Shown: positions 14,313 through 23,878, numbered from the stretch's first letter. The stretch: 31,927 nt of DNA from Nitrospinota bacterium (GCA_035528715.1 DATKYB010000083.1:1-31927); one strand, 5' to 3'. A program made the numbers and translations. Notes: generated by a model from the sequence alone, not told the origin.

Positions 14313-14762
14313 ATGGCAGACAATGTAATACTTTGCCCTGTGGATTTAAGCCCCATATCGATAAAGGCACTCAAGAAAGCAGCTGAACTTGCCCGTATCT
14401 ATAATGCCAAGCTGGCACTGCTCCATGTTGACGAGCATCTCATGGATGAGAAAGAAATGGTCATGCTGAGGGTTAGTGTTAAGGATTTTCAGGAGAGACA
14501 GAAAAAATATATGGAAGAAGTGGAAAAGAAAATGGTCGAAGAGGTCAAAAAGGCAGGCGCAGATGATTTAAAAGTCGATTATATACAGAAAGAGGGTAAA
14601 AAAGCATATAAAGAGATACTGGAGGTTGCTGATGAAATCAATGCTTATATGATTGTGATGGGAACAAGTGGTCATTCAAGCATTGAGGAACTCTTTCTGG
14701 GAAGTAATGTCGAAAACGTGGTGCGCCGCTCCAAGATTCCTGTCTTAACGATTCGAGGATAA
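14313..14762 (+). CDS. Universal stress protein (UspA family, ATP-binding type)
   Basis: A 149-residue single Usp domain, soluble and probably dimeric. It starts ILCPVDLSPISIKALKKAAELARIYNAKLALLHV, the usual first strand and helix. It ends with the nucleotide motif G-x2-G-x9-G-S (GTSGHSSIEELFLGSN at about residues 117-132), which places it among ATP-binding Usp proteins. The VRRSKIPVLTIR close is typical. A Lys/Glu-rich helix (about 55-80) is longer than in compact members. The ribosome site AAAGGAGGGG is very strong. It stands just upstream of the folate gene with 107 bases between, so co-transcription is possible but not required. Confidence 0.93.
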   Translation: MADNVILCPVDLSPISIKALKKAAELARIYNAKLALLHVDEHLMDEKEMVMLRVSVKDFQERQKKYMEEVEKKMVEEVKKAGADDLKVDYIQKEGKKAYKEILEVADEINAYMIVMGTSGHSSIEELFLGSNVENVVRRSKIPVLTIRG

Positions 14763-14869
14763 TTGCTTTTTTTTCTGTTAAAATAAAAATTTTTTTAACC
14801 TTCCTCTTTTGCACTCTTATCTTTGTTATCCTTTGTTCTAACAAACAGAAGAGGAAGATTTTTTAAAGG

Positions 14870-15577
14870 ATGCAGAAACAAGAAATTCGCAAAAGAATCT
14901 GGAATTTGATGGAAAAAGAAGGAGTCTCTCTTTTCCCCGGCTCCAAGGGAAGAATTCCTAATTTTAAAGGCGCGGATAGCGCAGCAAATCTCCTCTCCAA
15001 TCTCAAAGAATGGCAGAATGCGAAGGCAATTAAGGCAAATCCTGACTCTCCACAAAGAGCAGTCAGGCATCTCGCCCTAAACTCTGGCAAGACGATTTTT
15101 ATGGCTGTGCCAAGGCTAAGAGATAAAAAATGTTTCATCAAACTCGATCCCTCAAAAATTAATCCCAAAGATATCTCAAAGGCCTCTTCGATAAAGGGTG
15201 CTTTCAAATACGGTATTCCTGTTCATCCCAAAGAAATCCAACAAGTCGACCTGATTGTTGCCGGCTCAGTAGCCGTAAGCAGAAAAGGGAGTAGAATCGG
15301 CAAAGGGGGTGGCTTTTCTGATCTGGAGTATGCTATTGGACGGGAATTTGGTTTTGTGAAAGAGGATATACCCATTGTAACGACTGTTCATCCCCTTCAG
15401 ATTGTGGATGGAGAGCTTCCAGAGTGTGACCATGACTTTAAAATTGATTTTATTGTTACACCGGATGAGGTTATCTCAACAAAAAGGGAGGGTGGCAGGC
15501 CCAAAGGAATCATAAGAGAACATCTCAAAGAAGAAAAAATTGAAGAAATCCCTATTCTTCAAGAAATCCTGTCTTGA
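14870..15577 (+). CDS. 5-formyltetrahydrofolate cyclo-ligase-like protein (long MTHFS-type)
   Basis: A 235-residue protein of the 5-formyltetrahydrofolate cyclo-ligase superfamily, which converts 5-formyl-THF to methenyl-THF with ATP. Matching traits are an N-terminal helix QEIRKRIWNLMEKE, then KTIFMAVPRLRD, DLIVAGSVAVSRKGSRIGKGGGFSDLEYAI (residues about 124-153) and IVTTVHPLQIVDGELP. Compact bacterial enzymes are about 180-200 residues and carry GGGYYD. Here GGGFSD and the extra length resemble the archaeal/MTHFSD branch, so catalytic equivalence is uncertain. GAGGAAG lies about 12 bases before the ATG, with AAAGG immediately before it. Its role would be one-carbon folate metabolism or repair. 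Confidence 0.85.
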   Translation: MQKQEIRKRIWNLMEKEGVSLFPGSKGRIPNFKGADSAANLLSNLKEWQNAKAIKANPDSPQRAVRHLALNSGKTIFMAVPRLRDKKCFIKLDPSKINPKDISKASSIKGAFKYGIPVHPKEIQQVDLIVAGSVAVSRKGSRIGKGGGFSDLEYAIGREFGFVKEDIPIVTTVHPLQIVDGELPECDHDFKIDFIVTPDEVISTKREGGRPKGIIREHLKEEKIEEIPILQEILS

Positions 15578-15687
15578 GATAAAAAAGAGGACAAGCAAGG
15601 AACAAGAGAATATTTATATGCCTTGACCCTCTTTCCAACTGATGATACATTTTTTTAAAAATTTAAAACTCCAAAGAAAAAAATCTT

Positions 15688-16776
15688 ATGCCCCTCTTAT
15701 TTACCGAAAAGAAAATAGGAAGCCTTGAGATAAAGAATCGTATTGTCCGCTCTGCAACCTATGAAAAGATGGCTACAGAAAATGGAGAGGTTACAGAGAG
15801 ACTCATCGAATGTCATAAAGAGCTCGCAAGAGGCGGAGCTGGTCTTATTATCACGGGTCATGCCTTTGTCCATCCCATGGGCAAGGTGAGTCATTTCATG
15901 ACAGGGATTCAAAGTGATGACATGATTCCAGGACTTAGGAGACTCACAGATTCCGTTCATAATGAAGGGGGAAAGATTTGCATCCAGATAAACCACGGCG
16001 GTCGACAGGTAGACAAAAAGGCTATTGGAGGCAAAACCCCTCTGGCTCCTTCTCCTGTTCCTGACCGAGTAAGTAAGACCTCTCCAAGAGAGATGACAGA
16101 TGGTGAAATTCAAGAAGTCATAGAGGCCTTTTGTTTAGCTTCTGAAAGAGCAAAAATGGCTGGTTTTGATGCTGTCCAGATTCACGGGGCACATGGATTT
16201 CTCATAAGTGAGTTTATCTCCCCTTATACGAACAGGAGAGAGGATATATGGGGAGGGAGTTTGGAAAACAGAATGCGCTTTCCATTGGAGGTCTACAGTG
16301 GGGTGAGAAGGGTGGTTAGTAAGGATTATCCCGTATTGATTAAGCTCAACTCTGAAGATTTTTTGGAAGGGGGTCTTGAGGTCAAAGAGAGCATTGCCAT
16401 AGCTTTGGAATTAGAAAAGGAGGGGATTGATGCCATTGAAATCAGCGGAGGAATGAGGGAATCAAGACTCGGTGCAGCCAGGAGGGATATCCTGAAAGAG
16501 GATATGGAGGCCTATTTCCTTGCCAATGCAAGAGAGTTCAGGAAGGCTCTGAATATCCCTCTCATCCTTGTTGGAGGGTTGAGATCAATGAAGGTTATGG
16601 AGGGGGTTCTGGAGGAGGGGACAGTTGATTTTGTCTCGATGAGCCGGCCGCTCATCAGAGAGCCAGATCTCCCAAATAAAATGAAAGAGGGAAAGGAAAA
16701 GGCGGACTGTATCTCCTGCAATGGCTGTTTTGGTTTAAAACTCGAATATACTCGCTGCACACAGGTTAAAAAATGA
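15688..16776 (+). CDS. Old-yellow-enzyme-family NADH:flavin oxidoreductase
   Basis: A 362-residue FMN TIM-barrel protein related to the barrel part of 2,4-dienoyl-CoA reductase. Visible features are LEIKNRIVRSATYEKMAT, QINHGGRQ, FDAVQIHGAHGFLISEFISPYTNRREDIWGGSLENRMRF (catalytic and FMN region, in pieces), IEISGGMRE, and LILVGGLRS...FVSMSRPLIREPDL. The chain stops soon after CISCNGCFGLKLEYTRC. These four Cys (341, 344, 347, 357) are where larger relatives hold a 4Fe-4S cluster, but the FAD/NAD domain that normally follows is absent. It may receive electrons from a partner. No strong ribosome site precedes the ATG. The stop overlaps the next gene by ATGA. Likely substrates are alkenes next to a carbonyl; not determinable here. 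Confidence 0.9.
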   Translation: MPLLFTEKKIGSLEIKNRIVRSATYEKMATENGEVTERLIECHKELARGGAGLIITGHAFVHPMGKVSHFMTGIQSDDMIPGLRRLTDSVHNEGGKICIQINHGGRQVDKKAIGGKTPLAPSPVPDRVSKTSPREMTDGEIQEVIEAFCLASERAKMAGFDAVQIHGAHGFLISEFISPYTNRREDIWGGSLENRMRFPLEVYSGVRRVVSKDYPVLIKLNSEDFLEGGLEVKESIAIALELEKEGIDAIEISGGMRESRLGAARRDILKEDMEAYFLANAREFRKALNIPLILVGGLRSMKVMEGVLEEGTVDFVSMSRPLIREPDLPNKMKEGKEKADCISCNGCFGLKLEYTRCTQVKK

Positions 16777-16955
16777 AAAAGATTTCAGACAGGGATTTTT
16801 TGAAAGGGGTAATTTCCCGATTCTTTGTCTGGGCCCTTCTTATTATTGCCCTCTTTTATTATCTCGGTATAAAGCTCGATTATAAATATATGGCCCTTAT
16901 CTTTATTGGGCTCTTCATTATCGTTATTTTTTATTACCTAAGGAAAATGTCTTGA
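16773..16955 (+). CDS. 60-residue two-span membrane protein coupled to the oxidoreductase gene
   Basis: The protein has two hydrophobic stretches, about residues 14-32 (SRFFVWALLIIALFYYLGI) and 38-56, separated by a short polar hairpin (KLDYKYM). Lys-rich termini suggest both ends face the cytoplasm. I recognise no family. Its ATG overlaps the TGA of the upstream oxidoreductase (ATGA at 16773-16776), so it is probably translated by re-initiation and may belong with that enzyme, for example as an anchor; that is inference. It ends 15 bases before the convergent dehydrogenase gene. Confidence 0.65.
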   Translation: MKKISDRDFLKGVISRFFVWALLIIALFYYLGIKLDYKYMALIFIGLFIIVIFYYLRKMS

Positions 16956-16970
16956 ATTTATAGAAATCCT

Positions 16971-17870
16971 TTATTTCTTCTTTCCCCTTACCTTTTTCCC
17001 TGCCCAATCCTCTAACATATTAATAATGGCACAAAAATCCTTTTCTCCCAGCCCCTTTTCCAATGCCTTTCTGTATATCTCCAATGTGCGGCCTGTAAGG
17101 GGGAGGGGAACCTGCAGTTCCTCTGCTGCATCAAGGATAAGGTGGAGGTCCTTATACATATGCTTGAGGGCAAAGTTTGTCTTGAAGTTTCTCTTTAAGA
17201 TTGCCGGGCCTTTTACCTCTATTAGTGCTGCCTTGCCTGCGCCTGCACTCAAGACCTTTAGTAGGAGGTCAGGGCTTACACCTGCTTTTGTTCCCAGGAC
17301 AAGTCCTTCAGCCATGGCCTGATTGATAATTGCGGCAATAAGATTAACCACAAGCTTCATGTATGAACCCATACCGCTTTTTCCCATGTAGAATATCTTC
17401 TTTCCCATCTTTTTTAGGATTTTTAATGATTTATCATAGGCATCCTTTTTCCCTCCGACCATGATACAAAGGGTCCCTGCTATTGCTCCTGGAACGCTCC
17501 CACTTACAGGCGCATCCAGCATCTCGACACCCTTTTTCTTTAACCTTTGAGCAACTTCTCTTGTAAATGTTGGAGCAATGGTGCTCATGTCAATGAGGAT
17601 TGAACCATTTTTAACCCCGTGTATAACTCCATTTTTCCCAAGAACAACCTCCTTTAATGCAGGAGGGTCGCTTATCATGGTAATGATTACCCTGGACTTT
17701 TTTGCTAACTCCTCAGGACTCTTTGCACTTTCAGCGCCAGCCTCGACCAGCTCCTTCATCTTCCTCTTGGTCCTGTTGTAAACAACCAAAGGATAACCTG
17801 CCCCCAGTAGATTCTTTGCCATAGGTTTTCCCATCAAACCAAGACCTATAAAACCAATCCTTTGTTTCAT
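16971..17870 (-). CDS. NAD(P)-dependent beta-hydroxyacid dehydrogenase (3-hydroxyisobutyrate dehydrogenase / tartronate semialdehyde reductase family)
   Basis: A 299-residue cytoplasmic enzyme with the Rossmann motif IGFIGLGLMG (GxGxxG at residues 9-14). It also has the substrate loop LDAPVSGSVPGA (118-129) and the catalytic lysine Lys172 in MGSYMKLVVNLI, followed by the all-helical C-terminal half. The Asn two helical turns after the lysine that family members use is probably Asn176. NADP preference is suggested by the basic YNRTKRK after the second strand. Possible activities include 3-hydroxyisobutyrate, tartronate semialdehyde or succinic semialdehyde reduction; the sequence alone does not choose. 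AAAGGAGGT stands nine bases before the ATG. It follows polA by 27 bases and could be the last gene of that transcript. The tail KKVRGKKK is basic. Confidence 0.9.
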   Translation of the reverse strand: MKQRIGFIGLGLMGKPMAKNLLGAGYPLVVYNRTKRKMKELVEAGAESAKSPEELAKKSRVIITMISDPPALKEVVLGKNGVIHGVKNGSILIDMSTIAPTFTREVAQRLKKKGVEMLDAPVSGSVPGAIAGTLCIMVGGKKDAYDKSLKILKKMGKKIFYMGKSGMGSYMKLVVNLIAAIINQAMAEGLVLGTKAGVSPDLLLKVLSAGAGKAALIEVKGPAILKRNFKTNFALKHMYKDLHLILDAAEELQVPLPLTGRTLEIYRKALEKGLGEKDFCAIINMLEDWAGKKVRGKKK

Positions 17871-17897
17871 TTTCAGCTGACCTCCTTTGTCTTTTGG

Positions 17898-20573
17898 TTA
17901 ATGTGCCTCATTCCAGTTCTTTCCTGTATTGATATCAACAGAAATGGGAACCTTCATTTCCCTGACCCCTTCCATCTCATTCTTGACAAGGCTCTTGATT
18001 GCCTCCATCTCGTCTTTTAAAACCTCAAAGACGAGTTCATCATGGACCTGCAGGATCATCTTTGACTTTAAACTTTTTTTCATCATCATATGATGAATAT
18101 TGATCATGGCTACCTTTATCAAGTCGGCTGCAGAGCCCTGAATGGGTGTATTCATAGCCGTTCTTTCCCCAAACTCCCTTACATTCTTATTCTTGCTCTC
18201 TAACTCAGGAATGTATCTTCGCCGATTTAAAATGGTCGTTGTATGGCCCTTATCGTAGGCCTTTTTAATGGTATCCTCTATATATTCCTTTACCTTCGGA
18301 TATTTTTGAAAATATCCCTCTATATACTCTTTGGCATCCTTTTGAGAGATGTTTAATTGTTTAGAGAGTCCAAAAGGACTTATCCCATAGATAATCCCGA
18401 AATTTACCGCCTTTGCAACCCTTCTCATATCAGGGGTGACTGTCTCGGGAAATACGCCGAATATCTCCCTGGCTGTGGATGCATGGATATCTTCCCCTTT
18501 TTCAAAGGCCTTGATCATGGCCTTGTCTTCAGATAAATGGGCCAAAAGGCGGAGTTCTATCTGGGAGTAATCTGCTGAGAGGAGAAGATTTCCTTTATCT
18601 GGGATAAAGGCCTTTCTTATCTCCCGACCCACATCAGTTCTGATCGGAATGTTTTGGAGATTTGGATTGCTGCTGCTCAGTCTTCCAGTAGCTGTGACTG
18701 TCTGGTTAAAGGATGTATGAATCCTACCTGTTTTGGGATTGATGAGTTTTGACAGTGAATCGATATAGGTGGATTTTAATTTCGAAAGAAGACGGTAATT
18801 GAGTATCTCAGCAGGAAGCTCATGCTGCAGTGCAAGCTGTTCCAATACATCCACGTCTGTAGAATAGCCGGTCTTTGTCTTTTTTACGGGTGATAGTTTC
18901 AGTTTATCAAAGAGGATCTCCCTTAATTGCAATGGAGAATTGATATTAAATTCTTCTCCTGCAAGTTTGTATATCTTTGAGGTTAAATTATCAAGCTGTA
19001 GCTTAAGTGTTTTGGACATCTCCCTTAAAAAGTCCCCATCAATCCTAACCCCATTTTTTTCCATTGTGGCAAGGACATTTACTAGAGGGAGATCTACCTG
19101 ATAAAGAAGGTCCTCTAATTCCTTTTCTTTGATTAATGGAGAGAGAACCTTGGTTAGCTGGAAGGTAATATCCGCATCCTCTCCAGAATATCGGGTTGCT
19201 GTTTCAATATCAACCTGATGGAATCCAATCTCTTTTTTACCTGTTCCAACGATCTCTTTGTATGTCGTCATCTTATAATTGAGATACTCCAAGGCAATAT
19301 CTTCAAGATTATGGTTTCTTTTCGAGGGATTGATGAGATAGGAGGCAAGCATTGTATCAAAGACAACCCCCTTAAGGTCTATACCTGCATTAGAGAGAAC
19401 AATAATCTCGTATTTGATATTCTGCCCAAACTTTTTTATGTTCTTATCTTCAAGGAGTGGCTTTAAAGATTTTAAGACAAAATCTTTTTTTATCTGTGCT
19501 GGTGCATCTGGGTATTCATGAGAAACAGGAACATAAAATGCCTCGTCTTCTTTAGTAGAAAGAGAAATCCCTACAATATCTGCCCTCATAGGCTCCTTGT
19601 GGGTTGTTTCTAAATCAACAGCAAATTCTCCTCTCTTCTTTAATTTTTCGATCAGGTCTTTTAGATCATCTTGCTTAAAAATGGTTTTATATCTCTTTTC
19701 AGAAATATCCTTTTTGATGGTAAATTCCTTCAGGAGCTTCGAAAATTCAAGCTCTTTAAAGAGCTCTATTATCTCTTCTTTTTTAATCTCCCTCACCTTT
19801 AATTCTTCAAGATCAACATCTACTGGCATATCTGTATCAATGGTGCAAAGCTTCTTGCTCAGCAGGGCATCTTCCTTATGGATTTTAAGGCTTTCTTTTA
19901 ACTTTTCTTTTTTTATCCTGTCTGTGTTCTTATAGAGATTATCAATGCTATTGAATTCTTTAATCAGCTCGATAGCTGTCTTCTCCCCTATGCCCGGAAC
20001 ACCCGGTATATTGTCAATTTTGTCTCCCATCAAAGCCATGATCTCTACAAGGCGTGAAGGCTCAACGCCAAACCTTTCTTTTACAGCTGCTACGTCATAG
20101 GTCTTATCTTTCATAGTATCTTTAACAATGACATCTTTAGTGATTAATTGAAAAAGGTCTTTGTCTCCGCTGATAATCGTTACCTTAAAACCCTTTTTTT
20201 CTGCCTGCCTCACAACGGTTCCAATAAAATCATCAGCCTCATAGCCCTCCTTCAGCAATATAGGTATGTTGAAGCTCTCCACAAGCTTAAAGATATAGGG
20301 TATCTGGGGAATCAGGTCATCAGGCGTATCAGGCCTCTGGGCCTTATATTCCTCATACTCTTCATGTCTAAAGGTGGGGCCCTTAGGGTCAAAGGCGATG
20401 GCAAGATAATCAGGTTTTTCTTCCTTGAGTATCTTTAAGAGCATATTCGTAAAGCCAAAGATGGCATTGGTTGGAAGCCCCTTGGAATTTGAGAGAAATT
20501 GTCTGATGGCAAAAAAAGCCCTGTAGATGAATGAGCTGCCATCGATAAGATATAAATGAGGGATTTTGGACAT
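17898..20573 (-). CDS. polA: DNA polymerase I with intact proofreading domain
   Basis: An 891-residue replication/repair polymerase that removes RNA primers and fills gaps. The 5'-nuclease domain spans about 1-290, with Asp11 (LIDGSSFIYRAF), EADD (112-115), GDKDL (136-140) and the helix-hairpin-helix GDKIDNIPGVPGIGEKTA. The 3'-5' exonuclease domain spans about 300-490 and keeps its acidic residues: Asp320/Glu322 in AVDLETT, VFDTMLASYL, and YSGEDAD. Proofreading should therefore be active, unlike many thermophile and Gram-positive homologues. The polymerase domain shows motif A LLSADYSQIELRLLAHL, motif B RRVAKAVNFGIIYG and motif C LQVHDELVFEV. The length is normal. AGAGGAG lies immediately before the ATG, which is close spacing. 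It follows the ClC gene by 17 bases. Confidence 0.98.
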   Translation of the reverse strand: MSKIPHLYLIDGSSFIYRAFFAIRQFLSNSKGLPTNAIFGFTNMLLKILKEEKPDYLAIAFDPKGPTFRHEEYEEYKAQRPDTPDDLIPQIPYIFKLVESFNIPILLKEGYEADDFIGTVVRQAEKKGFKVTIISGDKDLFQLITKDVIVKDTMKDKTYDVAAVKERFGVEPSRLVEIMALMGDKIDNIPGVPGIGEKTAIELIKEFNSIDNLYKNTDRIKKEKLKESLKIHKEDALLSKKLCTIDTDMPVDVDLEELKVREIKKEEIIELFKELEFSKLLKEFTIKKDISEKRYKTIFKQDDLKDLIEKLKKRGEFAVDLETTHKEPMRADIVGISLSTKEDEAFYVPVSHEYPDAPAQIKKDFVLKSLKPLLEDKNIKKFGQNIKYEIIVLSNAGIDLKGVVFDTMLASYLINPSKRNHNLEDIALEYLNYKMTTYKEIVGTGKKEIGFHQVDIETATRYSGEDADITFQLTKVLSPLIKEKELEDLLYQVDLPLVNVLATMEKNGVRIDGDFLREMSKTLKLQLDNLTSKIYKLAGEEFNINSPLQLREILFDKLKLSPVKKTKTGYSTDVDVLEQLALQHELPAEILNYRLLSKLKSTYIDSLSKLINPKTGRIHTSFNQTVTATGRLSSSNPNLQNIPIRTDVGREIRKAFIPDKGNLLLSADYSQIELRLLAHLSEDKAMIKAFEKGEDIHASTAREIFGVFPETVTPDMRRVAKAVNFGIIYGISPFGLSKQLNISQKDAKEYIEGYFQKYPKVKEYIEDTIKKAYDKGHTTTILNRRRYIPELESKNKNVREFGERTAMNTPIQGSAADLIKVAMINIHHMMMKKSLKSKMILQVHDELVFEVLKDEMEAIKSLVKNEMEGVREMKVPISVDINTGKNWNEAH

Positions 20574-20590
20574 CTCCTCTAAAGACTTTT

Positions 20591-22381
20591 TTAATACTCT
20601 TTTAAAACAGCATTATTATAGGCTAAGATTGCATCTCTTCTGCTCAGTATTCCTATGACCTTATTGGGTTTTTTGCTGTCAACTACTGGTAACTCATCAA
20701 TATTTTTCATCGTAAATTTTTTAAGGGCGCTGGAAAGACTCTCCTCAAGGTTCAGGGTAATAACTTCCTTAGTGGCAAAGTCCTTTGCAATAAGTAAATC
20801 TGCCATATCTTTCGCAAAAAAGAGGGAACGAAGGTCATCCATTGATATAATTCCTATCATTTCATTTTTCTCGTTTACTACAGGGAAATATGAATTGGTT
20901 GTATTTGATATAATGTCCCCAATATCCCTTAATTTAGTGGATTCAGGTATAAGGACAACCTTTTTCTCTTTTTTCAACACGTCTTCTACTCTTATACCCT
21001 CTAGTACATCAACAATAAAGTCTCCCATGTGGGCAGGGGAATCTACCCTTGTAGGTACCTGCTTTTCGTAAATAGAGGTCTTTTTTCTAGAAAAAAGGTA
21101 TGCAAAGGAAGAAGCCAGTATCATCGGCACCAGAAGCGAATAGCCCACGGTCATCTCTGACACCATTATCATAGACGCTATTGGAACCTTAGCAGCTCCG
21201 GCAAAAAAACTAGCCATGCCCACAAGCACAAAGGCCCCGGGCTGATCTATTATTCCGGGAAAGGCAATACTAAATAACTTGCCAAAGGCACCGCCTAAAA
21301 GGCCACCTATTACCAGAGAAGGAGCAAACACGCCACCACTACCACCAGAACTTATAGTAAATGAGGTAGCTACTATTTTCAACAATCCTACCAAAAACAA
21401 GAATTGCAAAGTCAGACTTCCATCTATGGCCTGCTGGATCATGCCATAGCCCATGCCCAGCACTTGAGGACAGAATAGAGCAATGATACCTAATGCCAGG
21501 CCGCCTATAGCTGGTTTAAATATGTTAGGAATCTTCAAGGGGCGAAAGATTCGATCCCGAATCTGGTAAAATACTTTTACATAAATATAACCAAAAAGGG
21601 CCATCAGTAAACCTAATAGACCATAGAAGATAAGCTGCCATGGGTTATGAAAGGTGAAGACTGGAGCATGGAAAATAGCGCCCCACCCATATCCGGAAAA
21701 CGTGCAATAAACAGAATATCCTACTATAGAAGATAGAAAACATGGAATTAGGGCTTCGTATTCAAATTCTGCCTCGTTATATAGCACCTCAGCGGCAAAG
21801 AATGCTCCGCCTAACGGAGCACGGAAGATTGCACCAATACCTGCCCCAGCTCCGGCCAAAACTAATATGCGCCTTTCCCTGTCGTTTAATTTCAATATGG
21901 AAGCGAAGAAAGAGGCAAATCCAGCACCAATCTGGGCAATAGGGCCTTCACGGCCAGCCGACCCCCCTGAACCGATAGTAATAGCCGAGGCTATAGTCTT
22001 TATTATGGGCACACGCTTGCGGATTACACCCCGATGCTGATGAAAGGCATCTACAAGGGCATCAGTGCCATGACCTTCAGCCTCTGGTGCTAAGGTATAA
22101 ACTATAAGACCTGATATAAGTCCTCCTATGGCGGGGACAATGAGTAACATCCATCTTCTAGTTTCTATACCTGATGGGATAAAAACAGGTTCTCCACCAG
22201 GTGCAGAGGGATAATAACCTGCTAAATAATTCAGAAAGAAATGGGTTGCCTCTCTTAATAAAACAAAGAAAATGATCGCTCCAAAACCTGAGATAATACC
22301 GACCAAAAAGCAGTAGAGAAACCATTTTGGAGAGGAGACCATCCCCAGACTGCTTATCAGTTTTTTAGCTGCTTTTTTCAT
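20591..22381 (-). CDS. ClC-family chloride channel/transporter with C-terminal CBS pair
   Basis: A 596-residue inner-membrane protein. The ClC fold occupies about 20-440, followed by two CBS domains (about 465-590; VVNEKNEMIGIISMDDLR and VVDSKKPNKVIGILSRRDA), likely nucleotide-sensing. Signature sequences are GSGGSAGREGPIAQIGAGF with the gating glutamate Glu145, FRAPLGGAFFAAEVLY, and SSGGSGGVFAPSLVIGGLLGG. At the E. coli internal proton glutamate (second E of FIIEEM) this protein has Val199 after Glu198. The usual GSGIP reads GHGTD (103-107). Both occur in a common group of CBS-bearing bacterial ClCs. Whether it is a channel or an exchanger cannot be said. It lies between gatB (63 bases upstream) and polA (17 bases downstream), with no functional link evident. 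Confidence 0.93.
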   Translation of the reverse strand: MKKAAKKLISSLGMVSSPKWFLYCFLVGIISGFGAIIFFVLLREATHFFLNYLAGYYPSAPGGEPVFIPSGIETRRWMLLIVPAIGGLISGLIVYTLAPEAEGHGTDALVDAFHQHRGVIRKRVPIIKTIASAITIGSGGSAGREGPIAQIGAGFASFFASILKLNDRERRILVLAGAGAGIGAIFRAPLGGAFFAAEVLYNEAEFEYEALIPCFLSSIVGYSVYCTFSGYGWGAIFHAPVFTFHNPWQLIFYGLLGLLMALFGYIYVKVFYQIRDRIFRPLKIPNIFKPAIGGLALGIIALFCPQVLGMGYGMIQQAIDGSLTLQFLFLVGLLKIVATSFTISSGGSGGVFAPSLVIGGLLGGAFGKLFSIAFPGIIDQPGAFVLVGMASFFAGAAKVPIASMIMVSEMTVGYSLLVPMILASSFAYLFSRKKTSIYEKQVPTRVDSPAHMGDFIVDVLEGIRVEDVLKKEKKVVLIPESTKLRDIGDIISNTTNSYFPVVNEKNEMIGIISMDDLRSLFFAKDMADLLIAKDFATKEVITLNLEESLSSALKKFTMKNIDELPVVDSKKPNKVIGILSRRDAILAYNNAVLKEY

Positions 22382-22444
22382 AATATTCTTTTAGATTTTC
22401 CTGTATCTATCATTAAGTTGCGTAAAGGCTCTTGCTTAAAAAGT

Positions 22445-23878
22445 CTAGAGTTTTTCTTTTAAAAGCTTATTTACAAGCTGGGGATTTGCTTTTCCCTTGG
22501 TAGCCTTCATGGTCTCACCCACAAAAAAACCAAAGAGTTTCCTCTTTCCTTTTTTGTACTGCTCCACCTCCTCGGGATTCTTCGACAAAACCCCATCCAC
22601 AATTCTTTTTAACTCCTCTTCGTCTGATATTTGGAGTAGGCCTTTTTTCTTTACTATGATCTCAGCAGGCTTTCCTGTCTTATACATCTCTTCAAATACG
22701 GTCTTTGCAATCTTACCGCTTATCGTACCCTTATCTATCATCTTAAGCATGCTTGCTAAGTTTTCAGGGGTTAAAGGACAATCCTTTATATCAATATTCT
22801 CTGCTTTTAATTCTCTTAAGATATCACCCATGACCCAATTGCTGACAACCTTTGGATTGGGAAAAAGCTCTACGCATCTCTCATAATATTCTGAAAGGGC
22901 TTTTGAAGAGGTAAGGACAACAGCATCATATTCAGGTATTTTATATTGGTCAAGAAACCTCTTTTTCTTTTCATCAGGAAGCTCTGGAAGACCTTTTTCA
23001 ATCTCCTTTATCCATTCCTCATCTATTCTAATTCTGACTAAATCTGGCTCTGGAAAATATCTGTAGTCATGGGCCTCTTCCTTTCCCCTCATAGAGAGGG
23101 TAATCTCTTCATCCGCATCCCACAATCTCGTTTCCTGAATTACCTCTCCGCCTTCTTTGAGAATTTCAATTTGCCTTTTAATCTCGTATTGCAGCGCTCT
23201 TTGAACATTTTTAAATGAATTCATATTCTTGACTTCTGTTTTTGTGCCAAGCTCTTTGGATCCTTTTGGCCTTAGAGAGATATTGGCATCGCATCGCAAA
23301 CTCCCCTTTTCCATGTTTCCGTCACACACATCTAAATATTCTAATATGGCTTTTAGTTTCAGAAGATATTCCCTGGCCTCTTGCGGAGAATTAATATCAG
23401 GTTCACTTACAATCTCCATAAGAGGAACCCCTGTCCTATTAAGATCCACATAACTGCTATTGCTATCCCCTAAGTTTTCTCCATGTATCAGTTTTCCTGC
23501 ATCCTCTTCCATATGGATTCTCGTGATACCGATCCTTTTTGTCTTTCCGTCTGTATTGATCTCAATATATCCTCCCTTTGCTAAGGGTTCTTCGTATTGA
23601 GATATCTGATATCCCTTGGGAAGGTCAGGGTAAAAATAGTTTTTTCTAGCAAATCGACAATTCAGTGCTGTTTTGCAATGGGTTGTTAGTGCCGTCTTTA
23701 TCGTAAATTCTACCACCTCTTTATTTAAAACGGGAAGTACTCCTGGCATACCAAGACATATGGGGCATGTCTGGGTGTTCGGCTCTGCTCCAAACTCAGT
23801 GGAACAAGGGCAGAATATCTTCGATTTTGTTAACAATTGAGCATGAACCTCTAAACCGATAATTGCCTCGTAATCCAT
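22445..23878 (-). CDS. gatB: Aspartyl/glutamyl-tRNA amidotransferase subunit B
   Basis: The 477-residue kinase/tRNA-binding subunit of GatCAB, which converts Asp-tRNA(Asn) or Glu-tRNA(Gln) to the amidated forms. It opens [23 protein letters not shown], with the zinc cysteines 23, 25, 38 and 41 (CPC...CPIC). It continues with [29 protein letters not shown] and [20 protein letters not shown] (seen in pieces), and [10 protein letters not shown]. The C-terminal YqeY-like region ends [32 protein letters not shown] precedes the ATG. It is separated from gatA by 133 bases containing its own promoter, so it may be expressed both with and apart from gatCA. Confidence 0.98.
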   Translation of the reverse strand: MDYEAIIGLEVHAQLLTKSKIFCPCSTEFGAEPNTQTCPICLGMPGVLPVLNKEVVEFTIKTALTTHCKTALNCRFARKNYFYPDLPKGYQISQYEEPLAKGGYIEINTDGKTKRIGITRIHMEEDAGKLIHGENLGDSNSSYVDLNRTGVPLMEIVSEPDINSPQEAREYLLKLKAILEYLDVCDGNMEKGSLRCDANISLRPKGSKELGTKTEVKNMNSFKNVQRALQYEIKRQIEILKEGGEVIQETRLWDADEEITLSMRGKEEAHDYRYFPEPDLVRIRIDEEWIKEIEKGLPELPDEKKKRFLDQYKIPEYDAVVLTSSKALSEYYERCVELFPNPKVVSNWVMGDILRELKAENIDIKDCPLTPENLASMLKMIDKGTISGKIAKTVFEEMYKTGKPAEIIVKKKGLLQISDEEELKRIVDGVLSKNPEEVEQYKKGKRKLFGFFVGETMKATKGKANPQLVNKLLKEKL

